Source: Ancylomarina subtilis (GTDB lineage: Bacteria > Bacteroidota > Bacteroidia > Bacteroidales > Marinifilaceae). Taken from it: 64,000 nucleotides of DNA. A program made the translations under genes and the position numbers. The notes under the pieces are model-generated. The model made no database searches. It had not been told where the DNA came from and saw only the letters and a program-made list of their open reading frames with translations. Each line of letters opens with the position of its first letter. Position 1 is the first letter of the stretch. Shown here one piece after another: positions 47,043-55,790 of the stretch. Location of the stretch: contig NZ_SHKN01000001.1 of assembly GCF_004217115.1 (NCBI RefSeq), forward strand, positions 1,553,781-1,617,780. Direction: 5' to 3'.

Positions 47043-47747
47043 ATGGAATATCTTGATCAACTTTTGTCCCAGACTAATTTGCCCATCCTATCAGCATTCA
47101 TCCTCGGTTTGATGACAGCAATAAGTCCCTGTCCTCTGGCTACAAATATTACGGCAACGGCCTACATCAGTAAAGATTTAGGCGATAAGAAAAAAATATT
47201 TCTGAGTGGACTCATTTATACTTTAGGTCGTGCTATCAGCTACACGATTTTGGGCGTTATTCTTTATTTCGGTGCGAGTAAATTTAATGTTTCATCGTTC
47301 TTCCATACGTATGGAGAACGCTTGTTAGGCCCCGTCCTGATTCTTATTGGCATTTTTATGCTCGACATTATTTCTTTTAATTTTCCCGGAGTAGGCGGTT
47401 TAACCGAAAAAATTAATGGGGAAAAGATTAAAGGAAGTTATTGGGGAGCCCTTTTACTCGGGATTATTTTTGCCTTGGCATTCTGCCCATATAGTGGTAT
47501 TCTTTATTTCGGCATGCTCATCCCTATTAGTATTTCCCATGCAGATGGTTTATACCTGCCATTTGTTTATGCCATAGCAACCGGACTACCTGTTATTATC
47601 ATCGCTTACCTGCTTGCCTTCACTCTATCCGGGGTTGGTAATTTTTACAATAGGGTTAAAAGCTTCGAGTTTTGGTTTAGAAAAGTGGCTGCTGTCATCT
47701 TCATTCTTGCCGGACTCTATTTCACCTATATCTTCTTTATACAATAA
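47043..47747 (+). CDS. CcdA/DsbD-type membrane protein, ArsG-like efflux permease
   Basis: 234 residues with six hydrophobic spans. Conserved Cys lie in AISPCPLATN and ALAFCPYSGILYF, as in CcdA/DsbD-family membrane proteins. In the arsEFG context, such a protein is annotated as an aromatic organoarsenical efflux permease of the ArsG type. The assignment rests on the neighbours: without them I would call it a CcdA-like thiol-disulfide transporter, which remains the alternative. Confidence 0.72.
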   Translation: MEYLDQLLSQTNLPILSAFILGLMTAISPCPLATNITATAYISKDLGDKKKIFLSGLIYTLGRAISYTILGVILYFGASKFNVSSFFHTYGERLLGPVLILIGIFMLDIISFNFPGVGGLTEKINGEKIKGSYWGALLLGIIFALAFCPYSGILYFGMLIPISISHADGLYLPFVYAIATGLPVIIIAYLLAFTLSGVGNFYNRVKSFEFWFRKVAAVIFILAGLYFTYIFFIQ

Positions 47748-47749
47748 TA

Positions 47750-47798
47750 TTTAAACCTGACAGGTTTAAAACCAGATAGTCAATTAACCTGTCAGGTT
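47750..47798. repeat. Two short palindromes of the AACCTGnCAGGTT kind
   Basis: TTTAAACCTG-A-CAGGTTTAAA (47750-47770, perfect) and AACCTG-T-CAGGTT (47786-47798) share the same core. They lie between the arsG-like gene and the permease, close to an intergenic palindromic motif I recall from other Bacteroidota genomes. Confidence 0.7.
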
Positions 47799-47813
47799 TC
47801 AGAATTTGGAATC

Positions 47814-48848
47814 ATGATCAAATCAATTCAAATCACCAATAGAAAGCAATTGCTTTCAGTACTACTTCTACTACCCGTTTGGTGTCTGCTTTATATCAAC
47901 CTGCAGAACATATCCGATTTCATTATCGATACTGTTTTCAAGATGCCAGAAAGCCACCTAAGTGAAACCTTACGCTTTTTTATATTCGAAGTTCCTAAAG
48001 TCCTTCTACTTTTAGTCTTGGTTATTTTTGGTGTTGGTATTATCCGAAGCTATTTCTCTCCGGAAAAAACCAAACAAGCTTTAGCTGGTAAATCAACCTT
48101 TATGGGGAACATTATGGCAGCACTTCTAGGCGTAGTTACACCATTCTGCTCCTGCTCAGCCATTCCCCTGTTTTTAGGTTTTGTTGAAGCTGGTGTACCC
48201 TTGGGTGTTACTTTCAGCTTTCTGATTGCCGCCCCAATGGTAAACGAAATTGCCCTAATCATGCTGGTTGGACTTTTCGGATGGAAAACAGCCATCATTT
48301 ATACTTTAACGGGCTTATTGATTGCCATCCTTGCCGGTTGGGTCATAGGAATTCTTAAACTTGAGAAATACATTCAGGAATGGGTTTTTGAGGTGAAGAC
48401 CGGACAAACAGGAATCGATGAAACTAAAATTCGTTTTTCAGATCGAATTAAATTGGGATACGAAACCGTCAAAGATATTGTTGGGAAAATTTGGCTTTAC
48501 ATTGTAATTGGGGTGGCAATTGGTGCGGCTGCTCACGGCTACGTCCCTGAAGATTTTATGGCAAGGCTAATGGGGAAATCAGTATGGTATTCTGTTCCTC
48601 TATCAATTTTAATCGGGATTCCCATGTACTCAAATGCAGCTGGTATTATCCCCATCGTAAGTGTTTTAATCGAAAAAGGGGCTTCACTGGGAACCGCTTT
48701 AGCTTTTATGATGTCGGTAATTGGGCTATCCTTACCGGAAATCATTATCCTGAAAAAAGTTTTAAAGATGCCTTTAATCCTTATCTTTATTGGTGTGGTT
48801 GCAACAGGAATACTGGCTGTTGGCTTCATTTTTAATATCATCTATTAA
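47814..48848 (+). CDS. Permease of the ArsP/SO_0444 family
   Basis: 344 residues, about 8-10 hydrophobic spans. The signature TPFCSCSAIPLFLGFVEAGVPLG is the ArsP/permease (DUF318) motif with paired Cys. ArsP exports trivalent organoarsenicals; close relatives export copper or zinc. The arsR to arsG operon upstream favours arsenic. It is 66 bases after the arsG-like stop and is probably on the same transcript. A second conserved region is GIPMYSNAAGIIPIV. Confidence 0.82.
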   Translation: MIKSIQITNRKQLLSVLLLLPVWCLLYINLQNISDFIIDTVFKMPESHLSETLRFFIFEVPKVLLLLVLVIFGVGIIRSYFSPEKTKQALAGKSTFMGNIMAALLGVVTPFCSCSAIPLFLGFVEAGVPLGVTFSFLIAAPMVNEIALIMLVGLFGWKTAIIYTLTGLLIAILAGWVIGILKLEKYIQEWVFEVKTGQTGIDETKIRFSDRIKLGYETVKDIVGKIWLYIVIGVAIGAAAHGYVPEDFMARLMGKSVWYSVPLSILIGIPMYSNAAGIIPIVSVLIEKGASLGTALAFMMSVIGLSLPEIIILKKVLKMPLILIFIGVVATGILAVGFIFNIIY

Positions 48849-48874
48849 GTCGATTTTCATTTTAATCCAATCTG

Positions 48875-49285
48875 ATGACAGAATCTCAGTCTTCGAATCC
48901 GATCGTTCTGTTCGATGGTATATGTAATCTTTGCAATACCTCAGTTAGATTCTTATTGGCTTATAACAAAAAGGCGAATCTTCTTTTTTGCCCATTGCAA
49001 TCAGCTATGGCCAATAAAATACTTGATGACTTGAATTGGAAAGGAGAAAGACTGAATAGCCTCATTTTTATTGAGGAAGAACAGATCTACACAAAAAGCG
49101 AAGCTGTTTTCAGAATATCAACACATTTAATTTATCCCTGGAAAGCAATCTATCATTTCAGACATTTACCCAAAGGATTTTGCGATTGGATATACGATAA
49201 AATCGCTCAAAACCGATACGCTTGGTTTGGCAAAAAATCATCCTGTATGATACCCAAACCGGACTGGAAAAATCGTTTCTTATAA
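48875..49285 (+). CDS. DCC-family thiol-disulfide oxidoreductase-like protein
   Basis: 136 residues. The DCC motif DGICNLC (DxxCxxC) opens the protein; further residues NSLIFIEEEQIYTKSEAVFRI match the family. Function not established, probably redox. It is 26 bases after the permease and may be the last gene of that transcript. A bidirectional terminator follows. Confidence 0.85.
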   Translation: MTESQSSNPIVLFDGICNLCNTSVRFLLAYNKKANLLFCPLQSAMANKILDDLNWKGERLNSLIFIEEEQIYTKSEAVFRISTHLIYPWKAIYHFRHLPKGFCDWIYDKIAQNRYAWFGKKSSCMIPKPDWKNRFL

Positions 49286-49290
49286 AACAC

Positions 49291-49325
49291 AAAACCCGAA
49301 AGCCTATTGACTTTCGGGTTTTATG
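49291..49325. terminator. Bidirectional terminator, DCC gene and pfkA
   Basis: Perfect 12-bp stem AAAACCCGAAAG/CTTTCGGGTTTT with an 8-base loop between convergent stops. Confidence 0.85.
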
Positions 49326-49349
49326 TATTTAGTTGTAAGTTTTTTCGAT

Positions 49350-50450
49350 TTAATCACCGAAACAAATACCAACTCCTTTGGCCGTTTTCACCAAATTAGA
49401 GTCTGGATTAACCAGATTTTGCTTCCCAATCGCATCCAGTAATGGAACAGCAACAACTTCCGGATGATGATAAGCCACCATATGTCCAAATTTCTTTTCA
49501 AGAACCATTTCAAAGGCTTTTACTCCAAACTGAGTTGCCAAAACTCTGTCATAAGCCGTAGGAATACCGCCACGTTGCAAGTGACCTAGAACAGTCGTTC
49601 TGATATCGGCTTCAACACCAGCCTCCTTTAATTCATATAACAAACGATCAGCAGCACCACTTAGTTTCAAATTTGGATTCCCCACTTCAACACTTTCCTC
49701 AGCTAAAGCTTCTCCACCAATAGGCATAGCGCCCTCAGCAATCACAATAATTCCAAAACCTTTTCCTTTTAGGAATCGTGTATCCAATTTTTCCTTCACT
49801 TTCTGAATGTCATAAGGAATTTCAGGAATCAAACACGCTTCAGCACCACCTGCAATGGCAGCAGATAAAGCAATCCATCCTGCATCACGTCCCATTGCTT
49901 CCAAAATGAAGATACGGTTGTGAGATGCAGCAGTGGTTTTCAACTTATCTACAGCCTCAGTACAAACCTGAACTGCTGTTTGATAACCAAACGTAAAATC
50001 AGTTGCCATCAAGTCATTATCAATGGTCTTAGGAACACCGATAATGTTCAAACCTTTTTCGAAAAGCTGTTGAGATATCTTTTGTGAACCATCACCTCCA
50101 ATACTAATTACCGCATCTACACCAAGATATTGCAATTTACGGATCATCTCATCAGAGCGATCAGCAGATCCCCAGGTCCCATCAGAATTTTTTACCGGCC
50201 AAGCGAATGGTCCTCCCTTAGTTGTTGTTCCAATGATTGTTCCTCCCTGATAATGTATCCCTTTTACAGCTGCATCATCTAATATTTTTATTTCAGTAGG
50301 TTCTTTTAATATTCCATCAAAAGACTGAATACTACCTATTACTTCCCAATCTTTTTCTTGTGCTGCACGTTTAACTACTGCACGAATTACCGCATTCAAT
50401 CCTGGGCAATCGCCACCCCCTGTTGCAACTAATACTCTTTTCATATTCAA
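49350..50450 (-). CDS. pfkA: 6-phosphofructokinase
   Basis: 366 residues, the long bacterial phosphofructokinase type. It phosphorylates fructose-6-phosphate. Segments: TGGGDCPGLNAVIRAVVKRA, ISIGGDGSQKISQQL, VPKTIDNDLMATDFTFGYQTAV and EAMGRDAGWIAL. The two residues that set the phosphoryl donor are Gly (GGDGS, position 104 in E. coli numbering) and Lys (PKTIDND, position 124). Gly/Lys is the pattern of group III ATP-using enzymes, whereas Asp/Lys marks PPi use. I therefore predict ATP. The gene is divergent from the macro-domain gene. Confidence 0.94.
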   Translation of the reverse strand: MNMKRVLVATGGGDCPGLNAVIRAVVKRAAQEKDWEVIGSIQSFDGILKEPTEIKILDDAAVKGIHYQGGTIIGTTTKGGPFAWPVKNSDGTWGSADRSDEMIRKLQYLGVDAVISIGGDGSQKISQQLFEKGLNIIGVPKTIDNDLMATDFTFGYQTAVQVCTEAVDKLKTTAASHNRIFILEAMGRDAGWIALSAAIAGGAEACLIPEIPYDIQKVKEKLDTRFLKGKGFGIIVIAEGAMPIGGEALAEESVEVGNPNLKLSGAADRLLYELKEAGVEADIRTTVLGHLQRGGIPTAYDRVLATQFGVKAFEMVLEKKFGHMVAYHHPEVVAVPLLDAIGKQNLVNPDSNLVKTAKGVGICFGD

Positions 50451-50772
50451 AGTTTAAGTTTTTAATTGTCGAATATCACCAATCATTCGTCCTTACGATT
50501 AAGAAATCGAATTGTTGATTATAAAATTCATCCAATTACTTTTAAATTATATGGCTTGGCTAGCAGACGCTAATTTAGAAATATTTTCTTAATACAAAAG
50601 AAACAATTTCACTATCAAGACTTTGCAATCGTTTTCGTTTCCGATATTTTAATTAAATTTAAAGTTAAAATCACATTAAATATAACTGAGTTTAAAAGTG
50701 TTATTTGTTTTATCTATCAATTTCAGTATTTTTTTTTTATAATTTCCAACTAAAAGCAATTTAGCCCACAAT
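50451..50772. other. Divergent intergenic region pfkA / macro-domain gene
   Basis: 322 very AT-rich bases. It must hold both promoters, but I find no convincing pair of -33 and -7 boxes and no hairpin. Confidence 0.4.
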
Positions 50773-51282
50773 ATGATTATCAAACTAGATAGAGGCGATA
50801 TTACAAAAATGAGTGTCGATGCCATCGTAAACGCTGCGAATTCGAGCTTGTTGGGTGGTGGTGGCGTTGATGGTGCCATACATCGGGTTGCCGGCCCGGA
50901 ACTTCTTATGGAATGTAAAAAACTAAATGGCTGCCCAACCGGAGAAGCAAAAATTACCAAAGCCTACAACTTGCCCTGCAAGCATGTGATTCACACCGTG
51001 GGGCCTATCTGGAGAGGCGGAAACAACTATGAATCCAAACAATTGAAAAGTTGCTATAAGAATTCCTTGAAACTTGCCGAAGCATACGAATTGGAAAGTA
51101 TTGTCTTTCCAAATATCAGCACAGGTGTATATGGCTATCCGAAGGAAGACGCTGCAAAAATTGCCATTGAAACTGTCATGAACAAAAGCGCAAAACTGAG
51201 GTATCTGAAAGAAATTACCTTTTGTGTTTTCGACGACACAAACTACGAAATCTATAAAGAACTGCTTAAGGATATTATCTAA
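50773..51282 (+). CDS. Macro-domain ADP-ribose-binding protein
   Basis: 169 residues, one macro domain. [30 protein letters not shown] is the ADP-ribose loop signature, with the [15 protein letters not shown] second loop ([10 protein letters not shown]). YmdB-type members remove O-acetyl-ADP-ribose and mono-ADP-ribose. It has no fused ADP-ribosyl-transferase partner. A bidirectional terminator follows. Confidence 0.93.
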   Translation: MIIKLDRGDITKMSVDAIVNAANSSLLGGGGVDGAIHRVAGPELLMECKKLNGCPTGEAKITKAYNLPCKHVIHTVGPIWRGGNNYESKQLKSCYKNSLKLAEAYELESIVFPNISTGVYGYPKEDAAKIAIETVMNKSAKLRYLKEITFCVFDDTNYEIYKELLKDII

Positions 51283-51302
51283 TGGCTGCAAGCAAAAGAT
51301 AA

Positions 51303-51341
51303 AAAAGGCTGCTGAAATATGAACTTCAGCAGCCTTTTCTT
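51303..51341. terminator. Bidirectional terminator, macro-domain and porin genes
   Basis: AAAAGGCTGCTGAA/TTCAGCAGCCTTTT perfect 14-bp stem, 8-base loop, then TCTTT. Confidence 0.88.
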
Positions 51342-51357
51342 TAAAATTTCATTTTCC

Positions 51358-52560
51358 TTAGAAAGCAAACTGCAAGCGTGTTTGAATCATATTAAAGTTT
51401 TCTTCTCCATTCAATGCATATTCATCCAAATCAACATTCGTTAAATTGAACCGCATCAGAATATTGTGATTTACATACCAGGTGCAACCTATGGTCATAT
51501 CTTTTTGCTTTCCACCCAGAATACCCGCATCAGAATCATTCAAATCTGTTTCATTGTATCGAGCCAATAATTCCACAGAACCAGGTCCGGGTTTAGCCAA
51601 ACGAGCAGTTTTCGTGGCATATTTGTAATCGCCTCCTTTGATCAACCATCCAAACTGAGCATACCATCCCTTTGAATGATAATCCTCAAATCCTTTATTA
51701 CGGTTTACCTTAGCATCGATAAATTCACTCTGTAGAGAAAAAGGCCCTGAAGCTGCAATCATTTCAAAATCCAGTTTCACCTGATTTTCTGCACCTACAA
51801 CTTTAGCGTCAATAAATCGACGACGTTCAATATGAGTTGCTGCTCGTGAACGGTATCGAATTGATTTTGAAATTTTATCACCATCGCTATTGAATTCAGG
51901 ATCAGCAGTTCTGTATATGCCCGAAACACCAAAATGCAGTAAGTTTCCATTTGAATTAATTGGAGCAAATGCCAGTCTTGAATTCAGACTAAAACCCTCA
52001 TCTCCCGCTGATTTATTATTCGTATCACTACCAAATAAACCAATTGTGTAGAAATATTTTTTTCCCCACACCTCATATGAAACACCCAAATTACGTCCTG
52101 GACGGAATGCTTCTACAGTACTGGAAGCATGCATAAACCTGGTTGTTTTTGAACTCTCTGTCTGCTCAATTCCAAAAGGTTCTAAAAAATGTCCGGCACG
52201 AACCAAGCTATTCTTGTCAATATTATATTGAAGAAAAACATCCTTCAAAGCAACAGCGCCATCGGCAAATCCGACATTGATTTTCGCATCCCATTTTTTC
52301 CATAGGGTCGCTTTCATCAAAAGACGAACATCTCTAAATTCACTACCACTGCCAAGATCTGTTTTATCATCAAAATATGCAGCAGCATCCATATAAACCC
52401 GACCACCAAAGCCAAATTTAAAGTTGCCATCTTCACTTGCAAAAGAAATGGAACCTTTACTGACTTTTGTAGTCAATTCAATTTTATCCTGGGCCATTCC
52501 CCCTAGGGTGCTAAATATTAGAACCAGACCTAAAACTAATTTTGTTTTTTTCATGAACAT
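51358..52560 (-). CDS. Phosphate-selective-type porin (OprO/OprP-like), copy A
   Basis: 400 residues with a signal peptide (FMKKTKLVLGLVLIFSTLGGMAQ; the start at 52554 is also possible). The rest is an outer-membrane beta barrel ending in RLQFAF, with the C-terminal Phe typical of barrel proteins. It is clearly related to the porin at 54412-55764 along the strand GGRVYMDAAAYFDD...FLEPFGIE. Its position in a glycerophosphate locus suggests uptake of phosphorylated anions, though the name is inferred from the family. Confidence 0.85.
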   Translation of the reverse strand: MFMKKTKLVLGLVLIFSTLGGMAQDKIELTTKVSKGSISFASEDGNFKFGFGGRVYMDAAAYFDDKTDLGSGSEFRDVRLLMKATLWKKWDAKINVGFADGAVALKDVFLQYNIDKNSLVRAGHFLEPFGIEQTESSKTTRFMHASSTVEAFRPGRNLGVSYEVWGKKYFYTIGLFGSDTNNKSAGDEGFSLNSRLAFAPINSNGNLLHFGVSGIYRTADPEFNSDGDKISKSIRYRSRAATHIERRRFIDAKVVGAENQVKLDFEMIAASGPFSLQSEFIDAKVNRNKGFEDYHSKGWYAQFGWLIKGGDYKYATKTARLAKPGPGSVELLARYNETDLNDSDAGILGGKQKDMTIGCTWYVNHNILMRFNLTNVDLDEYALNGEENFNMIQTRLQFAF

Positions 52561-52627
52561 GAATTATTAAAAAAATGGTAATTACACAATTCTGCAAAAT
52601 TAATAAGGGCTACACTCCTAAACAAAT

Positions 52628-52652
52628 AAAGCTGCTCAAATGAGCAGCTTTA
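52628..52652 (-). terminator. Terminator of the porin at 52674
   Basis: AAAGCTGCTCA/TGAGCAGCTTT with a minimal loop, followed on the minus strand by ATTTGTTT. Confidence 0.65.
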
Positions 52653-52673
52653 GATAATACAGTATTTCAATAA

Positions 52674-53708
52674 TTAAAACTTGAATTCAAAATTAACAAA
52701 CAACAATGACTTATCTTCGATGCTTGTATCTTTATGCATAAATCCCTGATAATTCAATGCCATTTTTACACCTTTAGCTGGTGCATACTGCACACCCGTA
52801 GTAATCGCGCTTCCATTTTTTAATGAGTTCCACTTTTCAGTCTCACCATTCAACTTATTTGAAGTCAGATAATCGTAGCGGCCAAAAACCTCCACCTTCT
52901 TATTCACAATATAAGTTGAATACACAGATAAACCATCTAAGTCATGATCTTCAGCAGCTTTGGAATACTTACTTCCATTAATCAGTTTATTGTATTCTGC
53001 ACCCATTTTAAAATGATCACAGAATTGGTAACCAACAAATGCAGCTAAAGCTGAAACCGTAACATCCTTCTCATTTCCACCATTATCAACAACAGTTGTC
53101 GTATTGGCATCCGCGTAGAATTTGGCAATCAAACCCTTGTTTTTGAAGACAAGATCGGCACCAATCTTTTGTTTACCATCTTCATCCTGAATTTTCTTAT
53201 ACCCCTCACCATTTATAATAAAGGCATTGGCATGTAGTTTATCGGTAATTTTAATATTGGCTTTCACCCCTAAATCAGCACTGCTTCCAAATCCGTATTG
53301 GTCGTTGAACGATTTCAAGATATAACGGTATCCCCAAAAACGTTCCTGATCGCTGAATTGTTCCAAACCAATCATACCTAAAGACAGTTTAACAACCGGA
53401 GACATTTTCCAATCCAACTGAGCTTTTTTAAGATAAGCCGTATAATCGCTACCGCCTTCATTTTGCCCAACATCAAAGGTTACACTAGCTGTAAAATCTT
53501 TACTAATGTGATACTTGTATCCAAAATAAGCTCTTTGAATTTCAAAACTGCTTTCCTTTTGAGTCCCATTAGTCATATCGTAATGGTAATTGAAAAACAC
53601 TTTCCCTGATGCTTTTCCTGATGGCTTAAATTCTGCTTTTTCCTGTGCAGACGTACTTATAGCTGCAATCAGTATCAGTAAACCTGATAATAAGTTCTTT
53701 AATTTCAT
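52674..53708 (-). CDS. Outer-membrane porin (beta barrel)
   Basis: 344 residues with signal peptide (MKLKNLLSGLLILIAAISTSAQ). Repeated alternating strands, aromatic girdles and the final Phe (LLFVNFEFKF) show a barrel. It is not closely similar to the other two porins here; TASVTFDVGQNEGG and FQIQRAYFGYKYH-like strands recall short-chain porins. It lies 113 bases upstream of the copy A porin, separated from it by a terminator. Confidence 0.82.
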   Translation of the reverse strand: MKLKNLLSGLLILIAAISTSAQEKAEFKPSGKASGKVFFNYHYDMTNGTQKESSFEIQRAYFGYKYHISKDFTASVTFDVGQNEGGSDYTAYLKKAQLDWKMSPVVKLSLGMIGLEQFSDQERFWGYRYILKSFNDQYGFGSSADLGVKANIKITDKLHANAFIINGEGYKKIQDEDGKQKIGADLVFKNKGLIAKFYADANTTTVVDNGGNEKDVTVSALAAFVGYQFCDHFKMGAEYNKLINGSKYSKAAEDHDLDGLSVYSTYIVNKKVEVFGRYDYLTSNKLNGETEKWNSLKNGSAITTGVQYAPAKGVKMALNYQGFMHKDTSIEDKSLLFVNFEFKF

Positions 53709-54029
53709 TGTGGTTGTTTTAATTTAGTAGTACTCAAAATCGAATTTCAAATAGTATTCTCGATTTCAGCAGCAAAAATAATATCTCAACTTATACCTAA
53801 TGCACCTATAAGGTTAACTTTAGGTTAAAAGAATGTTTATTAAAAAGAAATGAATTCTATAACACCGCGTAGTCGCCCTGCTAACACCCCATAAAAAAAG
53901 AGTGTATCAATCATGATTGACACGCTCTTTCATCTCAAGTCTTTTTAAGGAATTTTATTTATTCAGATAAAAATTCACCTCTATATTAAACCACAAAAAT
54001 ATTTAACTCGTCTTCTCAATAGGTATTCC
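53709..54029. other. Intergenic region with terminator
   Basis: 321 bases between two minus-strand genes. It holds a terminator for the short gene upstream (53892-53930) and an AT-rich leader before the porin at 52674. No further gene seen. Confidence 0.5.
53892..53930 (-). terminator. Terminator after the 48-residue protein
   Basis: AAAGAGCGTGTCAATCA pairs with TGATTGATACACTCTTT (two G-U/mismatch positions), followed on the minus strand by TTTTTAT. Confidence 0.8.
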
Positions 54030-54176
54030 CTATTTCCTGCAAGCGATATTGTTTAGATCTGAAGGTTCAGAGTCATTGTTCTCATTCAATTCTTGATCTA
54101 TTAACTCTGAAAATAATTTATAAAAACGATCCATCGTCGTATTAAATTCAAATGTAAAATCTTTTGATTGCTCCAT
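54030..54176 (-). CDS. Short paralogous protein B (48 residues)
   Basis: ATG at 54176, stop TAG at 54030, 48 codons. The first 31 residues are shared with the protein at 60114-60263: 23 of 31 identical, including DFTFEFN and TMDRFYK. After that the two diverge. It is acidic with no membrane segment. It has its own promoter (54229-54259) and terminator (53892-53930), which argues strongly for a real gene. No named family known to me. Confidence 0.75.
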   Translation of the reverse strand: MEQSKDFTFEFNTTMDRFYKLFSELIDQELNENNDSEPSDLNNIACRK

Positions 54177-54228
54177 AATTGATACTTTTAAAACAGTTCA
54201 CTTTCGGTTATAAAAACAATTTAATAAT

Positions 54229-54259
54229 CAAGTCTATATCTTAATTTTTTACAAGCAAA
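54229..54259 (-). promoter_or_regulatory. Promoter of short protein B
   Basis: On the minus strand TTTG, exactly 19 bases, then TAGACTTG (one mismatch to TAnnTTTG). The spacing matches the Bacteroidota consensus and leaves a short leader of about 45 bases. Confidence 0.7.
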
Positions 54260-54336
54260 CTTAATAGAGACACTTGTCCAAATCGTTTCTATTAGATTAA
54301 ATCTTTCTTAAAAAAGTATTAAACGCCCAAATACAA

Positions 54337-54376
54337 AAAAAGAGCGAGCCAAAATAAATTGACCCACTCTTAAAAA
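54337..54376 (-). terminator. Terminator of the large porin operon
   Basis: AAGAGTGGGTCAA pairs with TTGGCTCGCTCTT through G-U wobbles, followed by TTTTTTTG on the minus strand. It closes the glpD1-glpT-glpQ-porin transcript. Confidence 0.75.
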
Positions 54377-54411
54377 ATTACATGTCGAAGTGTAATAATT
54401 TATGATTCAGA

Positions 54412-55764
54412 TTAGAAATTAACCTGTACTCTAGCTTTAATCATACCAACTTTCTCATCCAATGGATAAACCTGGTTCTGAACATCCATATAACTATAGT
54501 TTAAACGGAACATCACGTTGTCATTCAAGTAATAGTTTACAGCAGCACTAATTGTTTCTGCTTTACCCCCTTGAATACTCATGTTTCCATATCCGCCTAA
54601 AGCAGCACCTAGATCAGCAGGACCATAAGATCCGTTAAAATAAGTCCCATCAATATCGTTCAAATTAGTATTATCGTAACGCAAAAGGAACTCGTAAGTA
54701 CCAGCCTTTGGACGATTGATATAAGCAGTTGAAGAGTTATATGAATAGTTGTCACCCAAAAGGAAACCAGCTGTAACATAGAAAGCTTCTGTTTCAATAT
54801 CACGCATCTCACCATACCATCCTGGATAATCACCTGGAGCAACCGGCCATGCATATCCTCCACCTGCAGTATGAGTCCAATAAGGGTTATCTTTCATCAA
54901 TCTTGAAACGTAGTCATCGTCACGAGTCACTTTTGTTTTAGTATATTCTGCTTGCAACATAACAGGACCGCTAAGAACCATAGTTTGGAAGTTATAACGC
55001 ATATCTGTTCTTGCTCCTTTAATATCAGCATTTAAAAATTTATGCTCTGGACCAGCTGCTAATGAAACTTCACGGTTATAATCGTCATCATTTAATGACT
55101 CGTTAAAACCATTCGCTTCTGGAATACGATAAGTGAATGAACCTCCTAATTGGAAAAGCACATTATCGTTTACGATTGGTGTATAAACCAATTTAGTTGT
55201 AGTAGAGAAACCTTGGTCACCCTTATTGTGATTATCTACAGAACCAGCAAAAAGACCTGTTGAACCATAGAACTTATCTGTATAGTAAGTGTATCCCAAA
55301 CCAATACTACGACCAATTCCCATAGCCTGAGTTGTATTAGACCCGTCAATAAAACGAAGGTTTTTGCTTGAAGCAGATGCCTCAATACCAAATGGTTCAA
55401 AGAAGTTACCTACTGTAAAAATACTATTCTTAGATTGATTGTATCTTAAGAATGCATCCTTAATCTTAACTTCATTGTTACCAAAGCTTACATTTACTTT
55501 AGCACTCCACTGTCCCCACTTCACTGTAGTTCCCAGGCGAATATCCTTAATGGAAGCATCTGAGCTTAAATCAGTAGCATCATCGAAATAATGAACACCA
55601 TCCATATATATTCTACCATTAAGGCTTACCTGATAATCCTTGTCAGCTGAGGTTAATACAATTCCACCTTTTTTCGATTTAGCAGTCAATTCTTTTTCCT
55701 GCCCTATTGCACTTGTCGCCACCATTCCTAAAGCTAGTGTAGCGATATATATTTTTCTTAACAT
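54412..55764 (-). CDS. Phosphate-selective-type porin (OprO/OprP-like), copy B
   Basis: 450 residues with signal peptide (MLRKIYIATLALGMVATSAIGQ). Beta barrel ending in MIKARVQVNF. Shared segments with copy A: LNGRIYMDGVHYFDD, NFFEPFGIE. It is the last gene of the glpD1-glpT-glpQ run, 26 bases after the glpQ stop. It is likely to be the outer-membrane entry for glycerophosphodiesters or glycerophosphate, but this is inferred from position. Confidence 0.87.
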   Translation of the reverse strand: MLRKIYIATLALGMVATSAIGQEKELTAKSKKGGIVLTSADKDYQVSLNGRIYMDGVHYFDDATDLSSDASIKDIRLGTTVKWGQWSAKVNVSFGNNEVKIKDAFLRYNQSKNSIFTVGNFFEPFGIEASASSKNLRFIDGSNTTQAMGIGRSIGLGYTYYTDKFYGSTGLFAGSVDNHNKGDQGFSTTTKLVYTPIVNDNVLFQLGGSFTYRIPEANGFNESLNDDDYNREVSLAAGPEHKFLNADIKGARTDMRYNFQTMVLSGPVMLQAEYTKTKVTRDDDYVSRLMKDNPYWTHTAGGGYAWPVAPGDYPGWYGEMRDIETEAFYVTAGFLLGDNYSYNSSTAYINRPKAGTYEFLLRYDNTNLNDIDGTYFNGSYGPADLGAALGGYGNMSIQGGKAETISAAVNYYLNDNVMFRLNYSYMDVQNQVYPLDEKVGMIKARVQVNF

Positions 55765-55790
55765 ATCTTTATCGTTTATAGATTTAACAA

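Noticed and set aside
46162-47747. arsE/F/G genes as a cytochrome c maturation or thiol-redox set
   Set aside because: CcdA-like and thioredoxin-like proteins alone would allow this, but the arsR gene, operator and ArsP-type permease make arsenic resistance more likely. The alternative is kept in the feature text.
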